From contig NC_092674.1 in NCBI RefSeq assembly GCF_964355755.1, positions 28,386,001-28,446,000 of the forward strand: a stretch of DNA of 60,000 nucleotides, read 5' to 3'. The stretch is from Antedon mediterranea. Lineage: Eukaryota > Echinodermata > Crinoidea > Comatulida > Antedonidae. The position numbers were made by a program, and so were the translations under genes. This document shows positions 43,001 through 47,070 of this stretch, piece by piece. The notes under the pieces were generated by a model that had not been told where the DNA came from, ran no database searches, and saw only the letters and a program-made list of their open reading frames with translations. Within the stretch, counting starts at the first letter, position 1, and each line of letters begins with the position of its first letter.

Positions 43001-45161
43001 AATAGAATGTGATAAATATAATTTTTGATTCAATACAAATTTAACCCAAAGACTTGCCCCAAATCACTGTCTGTATTTATTGTTGTTTTATGTTTTTATC
43101 CACTAGGTAATCGGCGTTTCGATTGTTGTCTGAAAATACGAGCTCATGTATTATAGGTATAGAACGCCATATGTGCCAAATATTTATCTATTTTACTAAT
43201 TTCAATCTAGTCTAATTTAACCCAACCGTTGGATACAATGTACCGTATATGTTAAGCCAAATACCCAAACTTACGAATGTGGCCATTGCTTGCAGCTGCA
43301 TGTGTTGGGGTGAACCCTGTGACGTCTTTAATGTGGATGTTGCCACCACACTCTATCAGGTATTGCAACACTTCCAAATTCCCGTTTGCTGCAGCTTTGT
43401 GAAGTGCAGTCTTTCCGTATTTGTCTGCTGCATTAACATTCTGAAAATTAAAGCCCTTGCGTGTAATATTAATTTAAAGAATGGCCGAGCAATAAGAGGC
43501 GGAGGCAGGCAACGACGTAACGCAACGCAATTTATTTCACCAATCACAAGCGGTGTATTATACAAACTGTCGCTTGTCATTGGTCAACTCGCTTGTTGCG
43601 CTTACGTCCTTGCGTTGCATCCTAATGGGAACCAAGCTTAATTCACCCCTTCCCTGCTTACCTGGCCTTCTTTAATCGCATCCTTCACATACTGTAACGT
43701 ACCTATAAATGCTAATAAAGAATATATATACTTTAAGTGATCACATACTGAAAACTTGTAATGATGATAATAATCTACGTCATAGGCCTAACATAAAAAT
43801 TTTAGAAATAAACACAATTTTCAAACTCGTGAAGTTTAATATAACCAGCAGTGAAAATAAAGCTTGGTTACAAAAAAGACGCAATGCAAGGACGTAAGCG
43901 CAACGCAAGTGAGATGACCAATCACAAGCGACGGTTCAGTTGATCCATCGCGTCGTGATTGGTCAAATTACTTGCGCGGCGTGTTGTTGCGTCCGACTTA
44001 TTTTCGACACTCGTCTACTATGTGAAAAATCAAAGTAGCGATACGGCTATTATTTTAAAGTTGAAATGAAATGTCACATATAACAGTAAATAAAACACGT
44101 AATATCCGAACAGTGAAATAATGATAGGATTTGACATCTTGATGTAGAAGTGTCACGTTGTTTATGTAAAGCCTAATTGACTATCGATTACCACTCTACA
44201 GTAATCTGTGTTTGAAATGTCACGTTGCTGTTAGGTAACATTATTATGCTATTTAACTATTGTACACGAATTGACATTAAAACTATATCTAAAGCTATAT
44301 ACAGGCCGCTAGTTGAATGCAAGAATGGGGGAGGGAATTGATGGATTGGGGGAGGGAATTGATGGATTGGACGAGATCAAAAGGTGGAAAGTGATAAGGA
44401 AGGCATTAAGGGAAAGAATCAAGGCGCATCTAAAACTCCACTCACCTCCTTCGTGAAGATCCATGCTTGCTAAAAGACCTAAGTAAAAAGAAATGGACGA
44501 TACACAATATATAGTAATACATAGTACAGATGAAACTGTTGATTAAAATACCGCCAAACGGGGTTATTACATCGGAAATAACAACCAATATCAGCACACT
44601 AATTCAATCAGCATCCAACAATAATAACTATAGCCTTCTAAATAAAAAATCAGAGTTTGAAAGGTAGAGACAATTATTAAATCTCTTTCTTTTTCTCTCC
44701 TTTTAATATGTTAAACAGCCTTTCTAAAATACGTTACACATTAAAATAATGAATTTATTAAGCAAAAACCTATTGTCAACCTTAACAACAGTAATGAACG
44801 TCATACGATAATAATAATAATAATAGAATAAATCATATTCTAATAAATAAGTGAATTAATATCTCTAAGCTAGCTACGTCCACACTAAGTCCGGATTCCG
44901 ATAAGCTCAGATTCCGGATAAAATTGAAAAATTGTGATCAAAAATCGTAAGAGTTTTCTCTGACCACCGGACTGACCCCAGGGTCAGTATTAGTTAAATA
45001 GGCCTCCTATCATCAATGAACAAAGTACGACAGAATCATAGACTATATTAGTATATACTATATAAATCGGAAATAACCATTTATTGAACGTAATAAATTA
45101 AAATTGTCTTACCAGAGAAACCGAGAGACTTTAATACCACTCGGAGATGCTGATTGTATTT
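992..45161 (-). CDS. Ankyrin-repeat protein with unrecognised helical C-terminal region (multi-exon, 3' end outside window)
   Basis: Exons read by eye in transcription order: 45161-45113 (tentative), 44478-44446, 43702-43662, 43440-43275, 42604-42479, 23349-23309, 17139-17023, 12496-12424, 10469-10348, 5100-5026, 1055-992. Each has AG/GT boundaries and reading phase is kept across all junctions. From the ATG at 44464 they encode 281 residues, then run off the left edge (last donor at 991, phase 1). Residues about 5-117 are ankyrin repeats with typical signatures (GKTALHKAAANGNLEVLQYL, GFTPTHAAASNGH, GKTPYEAA). Residues 118-281 are mostly charged, probably helical, including MNEVVNIFEMETAIKVAY and CTELSIPLARK. 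Ankyrin repeats mediate protein-protein binding, so a scaffold role is possible, but I cannot name the orthologue. Introns are large (up to 19.1 kb) and repeat-rich, and one holds a whole GPCR gene on the other strand. The true start may be upstream of 44464. Confidence 0.7.
2325..2415. repeat. ~29-bp tandem repeat, about 3 copies
   Basis: The motif TTTGATGAGGTCGGTAATAG plus GATGACC recurs three times in a row with one or two changes, inside a GAT-rich tract. Confidence 0.7.
3985..4068 (-). mobile_element. tRNA-derived SINE-like sequence
   Basis: Read on the minus strand this has a box-A-like TAGCTTGGTGG and a perfect box-B-like GGTTCAAATCC about 35 bases apart, then an A-rich tail. The anticodon arm does not fold cleanly. 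It looks like the polymerase III promoter head of a SINE or a decayed tRNA pseudogene rather than a working tRNA gene. Confidence 0.55.
5026..5100 (-). CDS. Helical-region exon of the ankyrin gene
   Basis: This 75-bp exon is phase 0 at both ends and encodes 25 residues, including NWEKRIVKSLNSMCTELSIP. The acceptor is ATTTACAG and the donor is AAG|GTAAAC. Confidence 0.7.
5918..6200. repeat. 17-bp minisatellite (about 16 units)
   Basis: Units of TCTGAATAGGGGTGTGG, or TATGGG variants, repeat head to tail for about 280 bp. The minus-strand open frame through it reads a repeated PHPYSDHTPIQTT-type peptide. This is a by-product of the repeat with no start or splice support, so it is not called as a gene. 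Confidence 0.9.
6712..6950 (+). mobile_element. SINE/LINE-tail-like dispersed repeat
   Basis: This block contains GTGCACTTTTAAAGAACCC and a downstream GGTCCGTCTCAGC segment, which resemble short interspersed elements of deuterostomes. It ends just where the split MITE-B begins (6951). The family assignment is by impression only. Confidence 0.35.
8044..8125 (+). mobile_element. tRNA-derived SINE-like sequence inside the 7.0-8.4 kb element
   Basis: A box-A-like TGGCTCGGTGGTC and box-B-like GAGTTCGAGTCTC are followed by a short A-rich stretch and T9. The cloverleaf is not convincing. It lies inside another inserted element, so it is at least a third layer of nesting. Confidence 0.45.
8331..8370. 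repeat. ATCA microsatellite
   Basis: ATCA/ATCAATCA units are repeated near the right end of the 1.39-kb element. Confidence 0.7.
9358..9550 (-). mobile_element. Possible non-LTR retrotransposon 3' tail
   Basis: An (AAT)n tract followed by TTTATTTAGAAGC and an A-rich body resembles the 3' end of a LINE on the minus strand. No coding remnant is seen. Confidence 0.3.
9885..10045. repeat. T-rich tandem repeat, ~25-bp unit
   Basis: TTCTTGAGAAATAAATGGG alternating with T runs of 6-9 is repeated about six times. Confidence 0.8.
10348..10469 (-). CDS. Helical-region exon of the ankyrin gene
   Basis: This 122-bp exon encodes 40 residues, including QEKLLKNAVYKQLSQFPPTE and HIKEPLAYIRRAQ. The acceptor is TTTTAATAG and the donor is CAG|GTGAGT. 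Phase is continuous with both neighbours. Confidence 0.75.
10505..10650. mobile_element. MITE of the CTCTGTCTACACTATC family (copy 1)
   Basis: The left end is AAGCTCTGTCTAAACTATC and the right end is its reverse-complement relative GATAGTGTGGACAC. The body contains GTGATGTGCCCAAATATGG. It lies in the intron between the 10.4- and 12.4-kb exons of the ankyrin gene. Confidence 0.75.
11840..12235 (+). mobile_element. tRNA-headed SINE with T-rich linker and GACCTTGACC body
   Basis: The head (about 11845-11915) has box A TGGTGTAATGG and box B GGTTCAAGTCC. A T/TTTA tract (11915-11958) follows. The body has two similar half-units, each with GACCTTGAYC, TTTGACC, GATCATTGTTG and AATCGGATAAAACTGTGG. 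The two half-units (about 11960-12075 and 12095-12215) appear to be a duplication. It lies in an ankyrin-gene intron. Confidence 0.6.
12424..12496 (-). CDS. Helical-region exon of the ankyrin gene
   Basis: This 73-bp exon encodes AHVLNPEVDLANLKDEVRRA and FRES. Its acceptor follows a T-rich tract (TTTTTTATAG) and its donor is CTG|GTAATT. It is separated from the next exon by an intron holding a tRNA-derived SINE. Confidence 0.7.
12640..13680 (-). repeat. ~101-bp satellite with tRNA-Ala-like module (about 10 units)
   Basis: Ten units of 100-103 bp (markers at 12678, 12779, 12882, 12983, 13083, 13184, 13300, 13401, 13502, 13605) are about 95% alike. The sixth restarts after 13 bp. On the minus strand each unit carries TGTGGTTTAGTGGGAGGG (box-A-like), a perfect anticodon arm CTGC-CTAGCAT-GCAG with anticodon AGC, and GGGTTCATACC (box-B-like). 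The acceptor stem is lost. It lies in the intron between the 17.1- and 12.4-kb exons. Confidence 0.9.
13690..17020. other. AT-rich intron sequence
   Basis: Contains long T runs (14290-14325), one SINE-like block near 15.4 kb and otherwise no recognisable feature. No exon candidate was found on either strand. Confidence 0.5.
15425..15580 (+). mobile_element. SINE-like dispersed repeat
   Basis: GGCACAGTGGTTAAG (box-A-like) is followed by GATGTCCTTTAGGCAAAATA and a CTGTCATTGTCTCAGATCAG body. This arrangement resembles deuterostome SINEs. Box B is degraded. Confidence 0.4.
17023..17139 (-). CDS. Helical-region exon of the ankyrin gene
   Basis: This 117-bp exon is phase 0 at both ends and encodes 39 residues beginning VWMNEVVNIFEMETAIKVAY. 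The acceptor CTTTCCAG and donor CAA|GTAAGA are good. Its composition is strongly amphipathic-helical, and I recognise no domain. Confidence 0.75.
17890..18400 (-). mobile_element. 3' remnant of a Penelope-like retroelement
   Basis: On the minus strand, about 18345-18161 encodes a decayed C-terminus with the spacing HF-x(4)-HSLSD, GVKV, RR-x(2)-EE and VKLGTVAPTGIN. This pattern follows the GIY-YIG endonuclease at the end of Penelope-like proteins. A ~220-bp untranslated stretch follows, then CCTGATGATGGGCTATGCCC and GAAACATGTCG, the typical 3' motif of these elements. Only the tail survives. The element is a non-functional fossil. Confidence 0.6.
18388..18475. repeat. Two-copy ~45-bp tandem repeat with TA microsatellite
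   Basis: CCTATCATTTATATATATAT then CCTACCCTGGATGA, repeated once with an expanded (TA)n. Confidence 0.7.
18476..18635. repeat. CTAG-rich low-complexity region
   Basis: CTAG, AGTAG and AGGCC motifs are unusually dense, with internal inverted repeats such as TACTCTAC/GTAGAGTA. A similar AGGCCTAG-rich block is at 53.99-54.09 kb. Confidence 0.5.
19150..19157 (+). promoter_or_regulatory. Candidate TATA box
   Basis: CTATATAAGCC matches a TATA box. About 260 bp downstream a plus-strand donor TTTAG|GTAAGT ends a candidate first exon. The sequence is suggestive only. Confidence 0.25.
19320..19414 (+). other. Candidate untranslated first exon
   Basis: A C/A-rich stretch ends at a consensus donor (AG|GTAAGT at 19414). 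The CCK receptor's coding exon begins with an acceptor at 33440, so that gene needs an upstream 5' exon; this is one possibility, 14 kb away. No transcript evidence is available. Confidence 0.2.
20292..20455. mobile_element. MITE type A copy
   Basis: The ends are GCTTGGTT...CCCACTAG and CTAGTGGAAACCAGC. The core has the inverted pair GACCAATCAAAAGCGATGG / CATTGGTCAA. Confidence 0.8.
20670..21060. repeat. Diverged two-copy repeat
   Basis: AAACAATCAACAACTTGAAA followed by a similar ~160-bp segment occurs at about 20670 and again at about 20897. The first copy has an internal 50-bp duplication (GCGTATTAATATAT...ATCGGTGTAAATC). A GA microsatellite (20877-20891) separates the copies. Confidence 0.65.
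21490..21875. repeat. 25-bp minisatellite (about 15 units)
   Basis: Units of GTGACAATTTCCCTCTACTT plus TAATA repeat without spacers. The later units are identical, indicating recent expansion. There are no unique spacers, so it is not CRISPR-like. Confidence 0.95.
22078..22145. mobile_element. Partial MITE of the CTCTGTCTACACTATC family (copy 2)
   Basis: Only the left half is recognisable: TACACTATCAAACTAGTTTG and ACAAAAAATGTGTGATG. The right terminal repeat is missing. Confidence 0.6.
22295..22340. mobile_element. Possible Penelope-type terminal motif
   Basis: TTCTCGACGTTTCGATCAAT followed by a CTTTGATTCAGG motif resembles the 3'-terminal motif of Penelope-like elements and relates to the 17.9-kb copy. 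No coding remnant is present. Confidence 0.25.
22702..22849. mobile_element. MITE type A copy
   Basis: AAAGCTTGGTTCCCACATTG to GAGAACCAAGATTT, with core GACCAATCAGACGCGATAG and GTGATTGGTCC. Confidence 0.8.
23309..23349 (-). CDS. Short linker exon of the ankyrin gene (inferred)
   Basis: This 41-bp open stretch lies between an acceptor (GATCTTAG) and a strong donor (GAAC|GTAAGT). Its phase (1 in, 0 out) is exactly what is needed to connect the ankyrin exons to the exon at 17.1 kb, giving AGIPICTPGWREAN. This exon is the only evidence that the ankyrin and helical parts are one gene. RNA evidence would settle it. Confidence 0.5.
24195..24900. repeat. 114-bp satellite (about 6 units)
   Basis: Each unit contains TAATAAACGACGCAGCAGC, GTACGCGCGCAGTA and CAACATTATGATGTCTCTAG. 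The 114-bp period is a multiple of three, so the minus strand stays open for 121 codons (24379-24744) with a 38-residue repeat. This is probably a consequence of the period, not a gene. Confidence 0.9.
25378..25507. mobile_element. Diverged MITE type A copy
   Basis: TTCTCACTTGGATGCGACG to CAGTGAGAACCACGC, ending at a TTAA (25508-25511) that it shares with the next element. Confidence 0.6.
25512..25653. mobile_element. Inverted-repeat element with TTAA flanks
   Basis: The ends GGCCAGTTTACACGGACGAG and CTCGTCTGTGTAAATTGGCC are near-perfect inverted repeats of about 20 bp. TTAA lies on both sides (25508-25511, 25654-25657), indicating a TTAA target-site duplication. There is no coding capacity. 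Confidence 0.75.
25660..27760. other. Intron sequence of the ankyrin gene, no feature seen
   Basis: No recognisable exon or repeat. ORF-like stretches such as 26099-26311 show no domain or splice support. Confidence 0.45.
27766..27905. mobile_element. MITE of the CTCTGTCTACACTATC family (copy 3)
   Basis: CCACACTATCAAACTTTGGA on the left and GATAGTGTAGACAGAGCT on the right, with the GTGATGTGCCC / GGGCATATC body. Confidence 0.8.
28262..28380. repeat. Dispersed repeat, relative of 58.68-58.80 kb
   Basis: ATATTCTCCGCGGTGCGCGG, TGTCTGTTAAAGGGCGTGGA and ACTG are nearly identical to the sequence at 58.71-58.76 kb. Similarity extends on both sides (CTGCGAC...TACCA... and CCACAGA...). Both copies are on the same strand and seem non-coding. 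Confidence 0.7.
28866..29262. mobile_element. MITE type B interrupted by a type A copy
   Basis: B runs from 28866 to 29042 and resumes at 29231-29262 (GTAGCGTTACGTTCTAGTGG plus GAACCACGC). The A element sits between them, flanked by TTAA on both sides. Confidence 0.8.
29047..29226. mobile_element. MITE type A inserted in MITE B with TTAA duplication
   Basis: AGCGTGGTTCCCACTAGCG to CTAGTGGGAACCAAGC, with TTAA at 29043-29046 and 29227-29230. The core is a long inverted repeat around AATCACAAGCGATGG. Confidence 0.85.
29265..29360. mobile_element. Partial MITE type A
   Basis: GATTGGTCAAATTGCTTACG and GGTGGGAACAAGCTTAA match the right half of type A. The left end is degraded. Confidence 0.6.
29565..29668. 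repeat. ~21-bp minisatellite (about 5 units)
   Basis: TAACTTAAACACTGATATA and variants repeat head to tail. Confidence 0.8.
29670..31040. other. Intron sequence, no gene seen
   Basis: AT-rich; contains a 36-bp perfect palindrome (listed) and no credible exon. Confidence 0.4.
30872..30907. repeat. 36-bp perfect palindrome
   Basis: TTCTAGAAAACTCAGATA is followed directly by its exact reverse complement, with no loop. Confidence 0.9.
31045..31330. repeat. ~75-bp tandem repeat (4 units)
   Basis: Four units begin TGTAGTATGGGTCCCCGTAG, at about 31050, 31128, 31201 and 31281. Each is followed by a TATTAAAGGAATATTGACAC stretch. Confidence 0.85.
32018..32098. repeat. Dispersed ~80-bp repeat (copy 1 of 3)
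   Basis: CGGCGTTTCGATTTTTGTCT, GAAAATACGA and ACGCCATATGTGCCAAAATA. Relatives lie at 43.11 and 47.01 kb. Confidence 0.75.
32113..32207. mobile_element. Partial MITE type A
   Basis: TTTGGTTCCAAATTGAACGC to CTCTAGTGGGAACCAAGC. The internal region is shortened. Confidence 0.6.
33095..33185. mobile_element. MITE type A core fragment
   Basis: GAGTTGACCAATGATTAGTG and CCATCGCAATTATTGTGATT retain the inverted core, but the terminal repeats are lost. Confidence 0.5.
33191..33352. mobile_element. MITE type A just upstream of the CCK-type receptor
   Basis: AAGCTTGGGTCTTAGCACGC to CTAGCGGGAACCACGC. It ends about 90 bp before the acceptor of the first coding exon. Confidence 0.8.
33455..35829 (+). CDS. 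CCKR: Cholecystokinin/gastrin-type G-protein-coupled receptor
   Basis: Class A GPCR of the CCK/gastrin (sulfakinin) receptor family, expected in the plasma membrane as a receptor for CCK-type neuropeptides. Coding exons are 33455-33839, 34237-34487, 34812-34929 and 35348-35829, with GT/AG junctions and continuous phase, giving 411 residues. Visible features: N-glycosylation motif at N9; TM1 about 50-74; TM2 84-107; TM3 cysteine C121; ERY at 145-147 in place of DRY; the family-typical KSRSWQTKRHAY at the start of TM4; ECL2 cysteine C198; TM5 213-236; long basic third loop; CWTP at 307-310; NPIVY at 348-352; candidate palmitoylation cysteine in the tail. The ATG at 33455 was chosen because an acceptor (TTTCAG, 33440) precedes it, so a 5' untranslated exon must lie upstream. 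The gene lies inside an intron of the minus-strand ankyrin gene. I am confident of the family but less sure of the exact ligand subtype. Confidence 0.9.
34488..34811 (+). other. Receptor intron 2 with CACTCTT/AAGAGTG inverted repeats
   Basis: Within 34495-34690 the heptamer-like CACTCTT and its complement AAGAGTG recur about eight times in both orientations, e.g. TCACTCTTTAAAGAGTGAAA. This predicts several short hairpins in the pre-mRNA next to the donor of exon 2. No other feature is seen. Confidence 0.7.
35130..35330 (-). mobile_element. Possible LINE 3' tail in receptor intron 3
   Basis: (AATTC)n followed by AACTTTTATTTCAGACAATT and a body with GGAGAGAGG resembles a non-LTR 3' end on the minus strand. 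No coding remains. Confidence 0.35.
36090..36095 (+). terminator. Candidate polyadenylation signal of the CCK-type receptor
   Basis: AATAAA lies 260 bases after the stop codon at 35829 and is followed by TTGTTTGTGATG (GT-rich). It is the first canonical signal I see downstream of the gene. Confidence 0.45.
36175..36305. mobile_element. MITE type A, terminal repeats eroded
   Basis: GTGAGTTGACCAATCACATG and CCATCGCGTTGTGATTGGTC form the inverted core; only traces of the ends remain. Confidence 0.65.
37049..37188. mobile_element. MITE type A copy
   Basis: TAAAGCTTGGTTTTGACGC to CCAATGAAAACCAAGCTTTA, with a short core GACCAATCAAGCCGCG / CTTGTGATTGGTCA. Confidence 0.8.
37464..37602. mobile_element. 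MITE of the CTCTGTCTACACTATC family (copy 4)
   Basis: Both ends are intact: TTAAGCTCTGTCTACACTAT and GATAGTGTAGACAGAGCTTT. The body includes GATGTGGCCATATATG and GGGCACATCACACC. Confidence 0.9.
38308..38888. mobile_element. Head-to-tail array of three MITEs (B, A, B)
   Basis: B 38308-38493, A 38498-38676 and B 38681-38888 are separated only by TTAA (38494-38497, 38677-38680). A further TTAA precedes the array (38304-38307). All have GGTTCCCACT / GTGGGAACC ends. Confidence 0.9.
38945..39026. mobile_element. Left half of a MITE type A, cut by another element
   Basis: It starts after TTAA (38941-38944) with GCTTGGTTCCCACTAGAACG and stops at AGTTATAGACAG, the middle of the A core, where a different element begins. 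Confidence 0.75.
39027..39275. mobile_element. GC-rich inverted-repeat element (GGCCGGTGCACACC type)
   Basis: The left end AGGCCGGTGCACACCGAACG begins abruptly inside a MITE. Internal inverted pairs include TTCAACGCG/CGCGTTG-like and GCGAACGCGAA-type words. It is much more GC-rich than the surroundings, and its right end (GTTCGTCAACCAATCAG) is poorly defined. Confidence 0.5.
39279..39488. mobile_element. MITE type B copy
   Basis: AAGCTTGGTTTTCAATAGCG to AAGTGGGAACCACGC, followed by TTAA (39489-39492). The B body (GAAAATGCCCTTCCAGTAAT) is complete. Confidence 0.85.
39569..39589. repeat. Poly-G run
   Basis: About 20 consecutive G residues on the plus strand. Its length is uncertain in any assembly. 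Confidence 0.8.
40464..40664. mobile_element. MITE type B copy
   Basis: AAGCTTGGTTCGACTAGCG to TTCTAGTGGGAACCACGC, followed by TTAA (40665-40668). Confidence 0.85.
40765..40966. mobile_element. MITE type B with expanded C run
   Basis: ACGTTCCCACTAGCGACGC to TTCTACTGGAAACCACGC. The usual GTTTGCCCCCGCC is expanded to about 17 C residues (near 40826-40842). Confidence 0.85.
41225..41412. mobile_element. Diverged MITE type A
   Basis: The core GGTTGGCCAATCACAAGCG and the right end AGAGTGGGAACCAAGA are clear. The left terminus is degraded and part of the core is duplicated (GACCAATCACAAACGATAG). Confidence 0.6.
41453..41958 (-). mobile_element. 3' end of a non-LTR (CR1/L2-like) retrotransposon
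   Basis: On the minus strand the frame 41914-41726, extended upstream, reads HHHSLRPHNTRPFLALSVKE followed by GPKLWNSLPLSLKKS and FKRQFK. This is the typical C-terminus after the reverse transcriptase domain of LINE ORF2 proteins. It ends in an A-rich 3' region and a short GAAATGAAATGAA tandem tail at 41455-41470, a CR1/L2 hallmark. Strongly 5'-truncated and inactive. Confidence 0.75.
42479..42604 (-). CDS. Ankyrin gene exon (repeat 3)
   Basis: This 126-bp exon encodes TVKWLVENGADLQALSDKG and GKTPYEAAKRNNHREVSSFL, the end of one ankyrin unit and most of the next. The donor is ATAG|GTAAGA and the acceptor is TTACACAG. The following intron is 19.1 kb long. Confidence 0.85.
42657..42803. mobile_element. 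MITE of the CTCTGTCTACACTATC family (copy 5)
   Basis: CTCTGTCTACACTATTAAAC to GATAGTGTAGACAGAGCTTT, with a long inverted body around GTGCCCAAATATGG / CCATATATGGGCAC. It lies in the intron between two ankyrin exons. Confidence 0.9.
43105..43190. repeat. Dispersed ~80-bp repeat (copy 2 of 3)
   Basis: CGGCGTTTCGATTGTTGTCT, GAAAATACGAGCTCATGT and ACGCCATATGTGCCAAATAT match 32.02 kb at most positions. Confidence 0.75.
43275..43440 (-). CDS. Ankyrin gene exon (repeats 1-2)
   Basis: This 166-bp exon encodes 55 residues with two ankyrin units, including GKTALHKAAANGNLEVLQYL and GFTPTHAAASNGH. Both show the TPLHxAA-type turn and helix pattern. The donor is ATTC|GTAAGT and the acceptor is TTTTCAG. 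Confidence 0.85.
43500..43643. mobile_element. MITE type A between two ankyrin exons
   Basis: The core ACCAATCACAAGCGGTG / CGCTTGTCATTGGTCAAC and right end CCTAATGGGAACCAAGC are intact. The left terminus is degraded. Confidence 0.7.
43662..43702 (-). CDS. Ankyrin gene exon (first repeat, start)
   Basis: This 41-bp exon encodes TLQYVKDAIKEGQ, the helix-turn part of a first ankyrin repeat. The donor is CAG|GTAAGC and the acceptor is AG|GTACG. A type-A MITE copy (43500-43643) sits just past its donor. Confidence 0.7.
43860..44005. mobile_element. MITE type A copy
   Basis: AAAGCTTGGTTACAAAAAAG, then the core GACCAATCACAAGCGACGG / GTCGTGATTGGTCAAA. The right terminus is eroded. Confidence 0.65.
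44446..44478 (-). CDS. Ankyrin gene exon carrying the candidate start codon
   Basis: This 33-bp exon has acceptor CTTAG and donor GGAG|GTGAGT. The ATG at 44464 starts MDLHEG, which joins in phase to the first ankyrin exon. Upstream in-frame codons (LLAS) are open, so this ATG may be internal. Confidence 0.6.
44479..45112. other. Gene-poor interval upstream of the ankyrin ATG exon
   Basis: AT-rich. A short segment at 44878-44990 (TACGTCCACACTAAGTCCGG ... GACCACCGGACTGACC) resembles yet another inverted-repeat element with a CCACACT end. Nothing else is recognised. Confidence 0.35.
45113..45161 (-). CDS. Tentative upstream exon of the ankyrin gene
   Basis: A strong donor (TCTCTG|GTAAGA) ends this open stretch. 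It joins the next exon in phase, giving KYNQHLRVVLKSLGFSG followed by LLASMDLHEGG. The acceptor (CCGAAG) has a poor pyrimidine tract, and an in-frame TAA lies a little upstream, so the exon must begin close to 45161 if real. If it is coding, the initiator is further upstream rather than at 44464; otherwise it could be 5' untranslated. Confidence 0.4.
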
Positions 45162-45378
45162 CTTCGGAACGTACAGTATTAATAATTAAATGTTGCTTAG
45201 CAACAGAGGACAGACCATTATAAATATTCACGTTATAATCTGAAAATTGACTACCACCTATAGATTGTGCATCATAATGTAATATAAAGCGACGAATCTA
45301 ATATAGATTGAGTTATTATTATAATTGTATTGTGGTGATGACGATGTAGGCCTACGTATACATTGTACAGTATTTCTA

Positions 45379-45933
45379 AAGCTTGGTTCCCACTAGAACG
45401 TAATGCAAGGACGTAAACGCAACGCAACCGTTTTAACCAATGACAAGCGAAGTTATAGACCGTTAGCAATCACAAGCGAATAAGCCATCGCTTGTGATTG
45501 GTCAATTCACTTGCGTTGCGTTACGTCCTTGCGTTGCGTCGCTAGTGGGAACCACGCTTTAAGCTTGGTTTTCACTTGAGACGCAAAGTAACGCAATCTA
45601 CGCAACGTAAGAAAATGCCATTGCAATCATTGTGTTTGCCCCCACCTGCGTTAAATGAAACCTGCGATTTTTACAGCAATGGTGCGCCGTCGGTTCCCAC
45701 TTGCGATTACGCAATACATCACTTTGCGTCGATACGTTGCTGCGTTGCGTTGCGTTCTAGTGGGAACTACGCTTTATGCTTGGTTCCCACTAGAGACGCA
45801 ACGCAACACAAGGACGTAGCGTAACGCAATTTATTTGGCCAATCACAAGCGATGAATTATTCGTCGCTTGTCATTGGTCAACACGCTTGCATTGCGTTTA
45901 CGTCATTCCGTTTCGTCCTAGTGGGAACCAGCT
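45379..45933. mobile_element. Head-to-tail array of MITEs A, B, A
   Basis: A 45379-45558, B 45563-45775 and A 45778-45933 are joined through TTAA (45559-45562) or its variant TTAT. The first A is nearly identical to the 38.5-kb copy. Confidence 0.9.
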
Positions 45934-45937
45934 TTAA

Positions 45938-46045
45938 GCGCAACGTAAGTATGACCAATCAAAGCGCGATGAATCATTATCCATCGCGCTGTAATTGGTC
46001 AGATCTTGCGCCGCACGTCCTTACGTTGCTTCCTAGTTTAACCTA
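45938..46045. mobile_element. Partial MITE type A at the end of the array
   Basis: It follows TTAA at 45934-45937. The core GACCAATCAAAGCGCGATG / CATCGCGCTGTAATTGGTCA is present. The left terminal repeat is missing and the right end CTTCCTAGTTTAACC is changed. Confidence 0.6.
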
Positions 46046-46049
46046 AACT

Positions 46050-47000
46050 GAAGTAACATTTGATATTTTCGAAAGTAGGCCTAAAATTTACTCATTACTA
46101 CTTGACCAGAGAGATGTATATTTTACATCTCTATGACCGGACAGTCGCTGTGAATGGCCGGAGAGATGACTAGTGTTAGAGTACAAAGGGTCAACGCACT
46201 TAGCACATATATGTCTAATGTAATTAATTTAACAGCTAAATTAATGATAAACATGCGATATCTAAACATAGGTTTTTTTCATTATCATCAAAATTATGGC
46301 TTAGATACGACGACATCAATTGGCGCCGAAAACATCGACACTTTTGAAGGAAAATTGATTAAAGCTATTTCATTTATTCATGATCTGACTCATACATCAT
46401 TGATAAATTAATAACTCATCGATATATCAATATTATACTTAAAATGGAAAAAAAAATAATAATTTCAATAAAGAAAAGCAGAAAATTACTACTCGACCAG
46501 AGTGACGGCGTCTAGGCCCTATACACCAAACCAGGGCGCTACACTTTATAGGGAATATTCAGATTCAGTAAATTATAATCTAGGGTTAGGGGCGCCTGTG
46601 GATCATGGTAGGCCCCCATAAAAAACGCGAAAAAAAAACCGTATTTTTTTACTCGCGTCCTTGTACTTTTTCGCGATCATTTACTTTGTGTGTTGAATAC
46701 AGAAAAACAGCTGCGCTCGGCGCTGCACGCATTCAATTTGTTTTAATTATAATGCATTATGATATATACGGTCTTGTATTGTGTATATACAAATGCATAT
46801 ATAGTCACTAGATCGAAAAAATTATTCCATATTTGGAATTGTCAACCGTGATTTAATAATGACCTCATTATCAATACATTTAAAATAACAGTATTCAGAT
46901 GACATCACTGTCAATATTCCATAACTACTAACCACTTTGCATAAATTTGCATACATTTACATAATTCGTTGTAAACATGTCTCTCTAGTTACTGTCTTTT
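46050..47000. other. Intergenic sequence, no gene seen
   Basis: Contains a short inverted pair (GAGAGATGTA / TACATCTCT near 46110) and small open frames without recognisable products. Confidence 0.4.
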
Positions 47001-47004
47001 TTAT

Positions 47005-47070
47005 ATTAGTTCACTAGTTGCCGTTTCGATATTTGTCTTTACGTATGAAACGCCATGTTTGCCAAAATGC
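47005..47070. repeat. Dispersed ~80-bp repeat (copy 3 of 3)
   Basis: TTGCCGTTTCGATATTTGTC and ACGCCATGTTTGCCAAAATG. This copy lacks about 15 internal bases found in the other two. Confidence 0.65.

Noticed and set aside
43249-43641. 130-codon plus-strand frame
   Set aside because: It is the antisense of the ankyrin exon at 43275-43440 continued into a MITE.
45576-45824. Open frames inside MITE arrays (also near 28.9, 39.4 and 40.8 kb)
   Set aside because: The same peptides recur in every B copy in several frames. They are by-products of the repeat.
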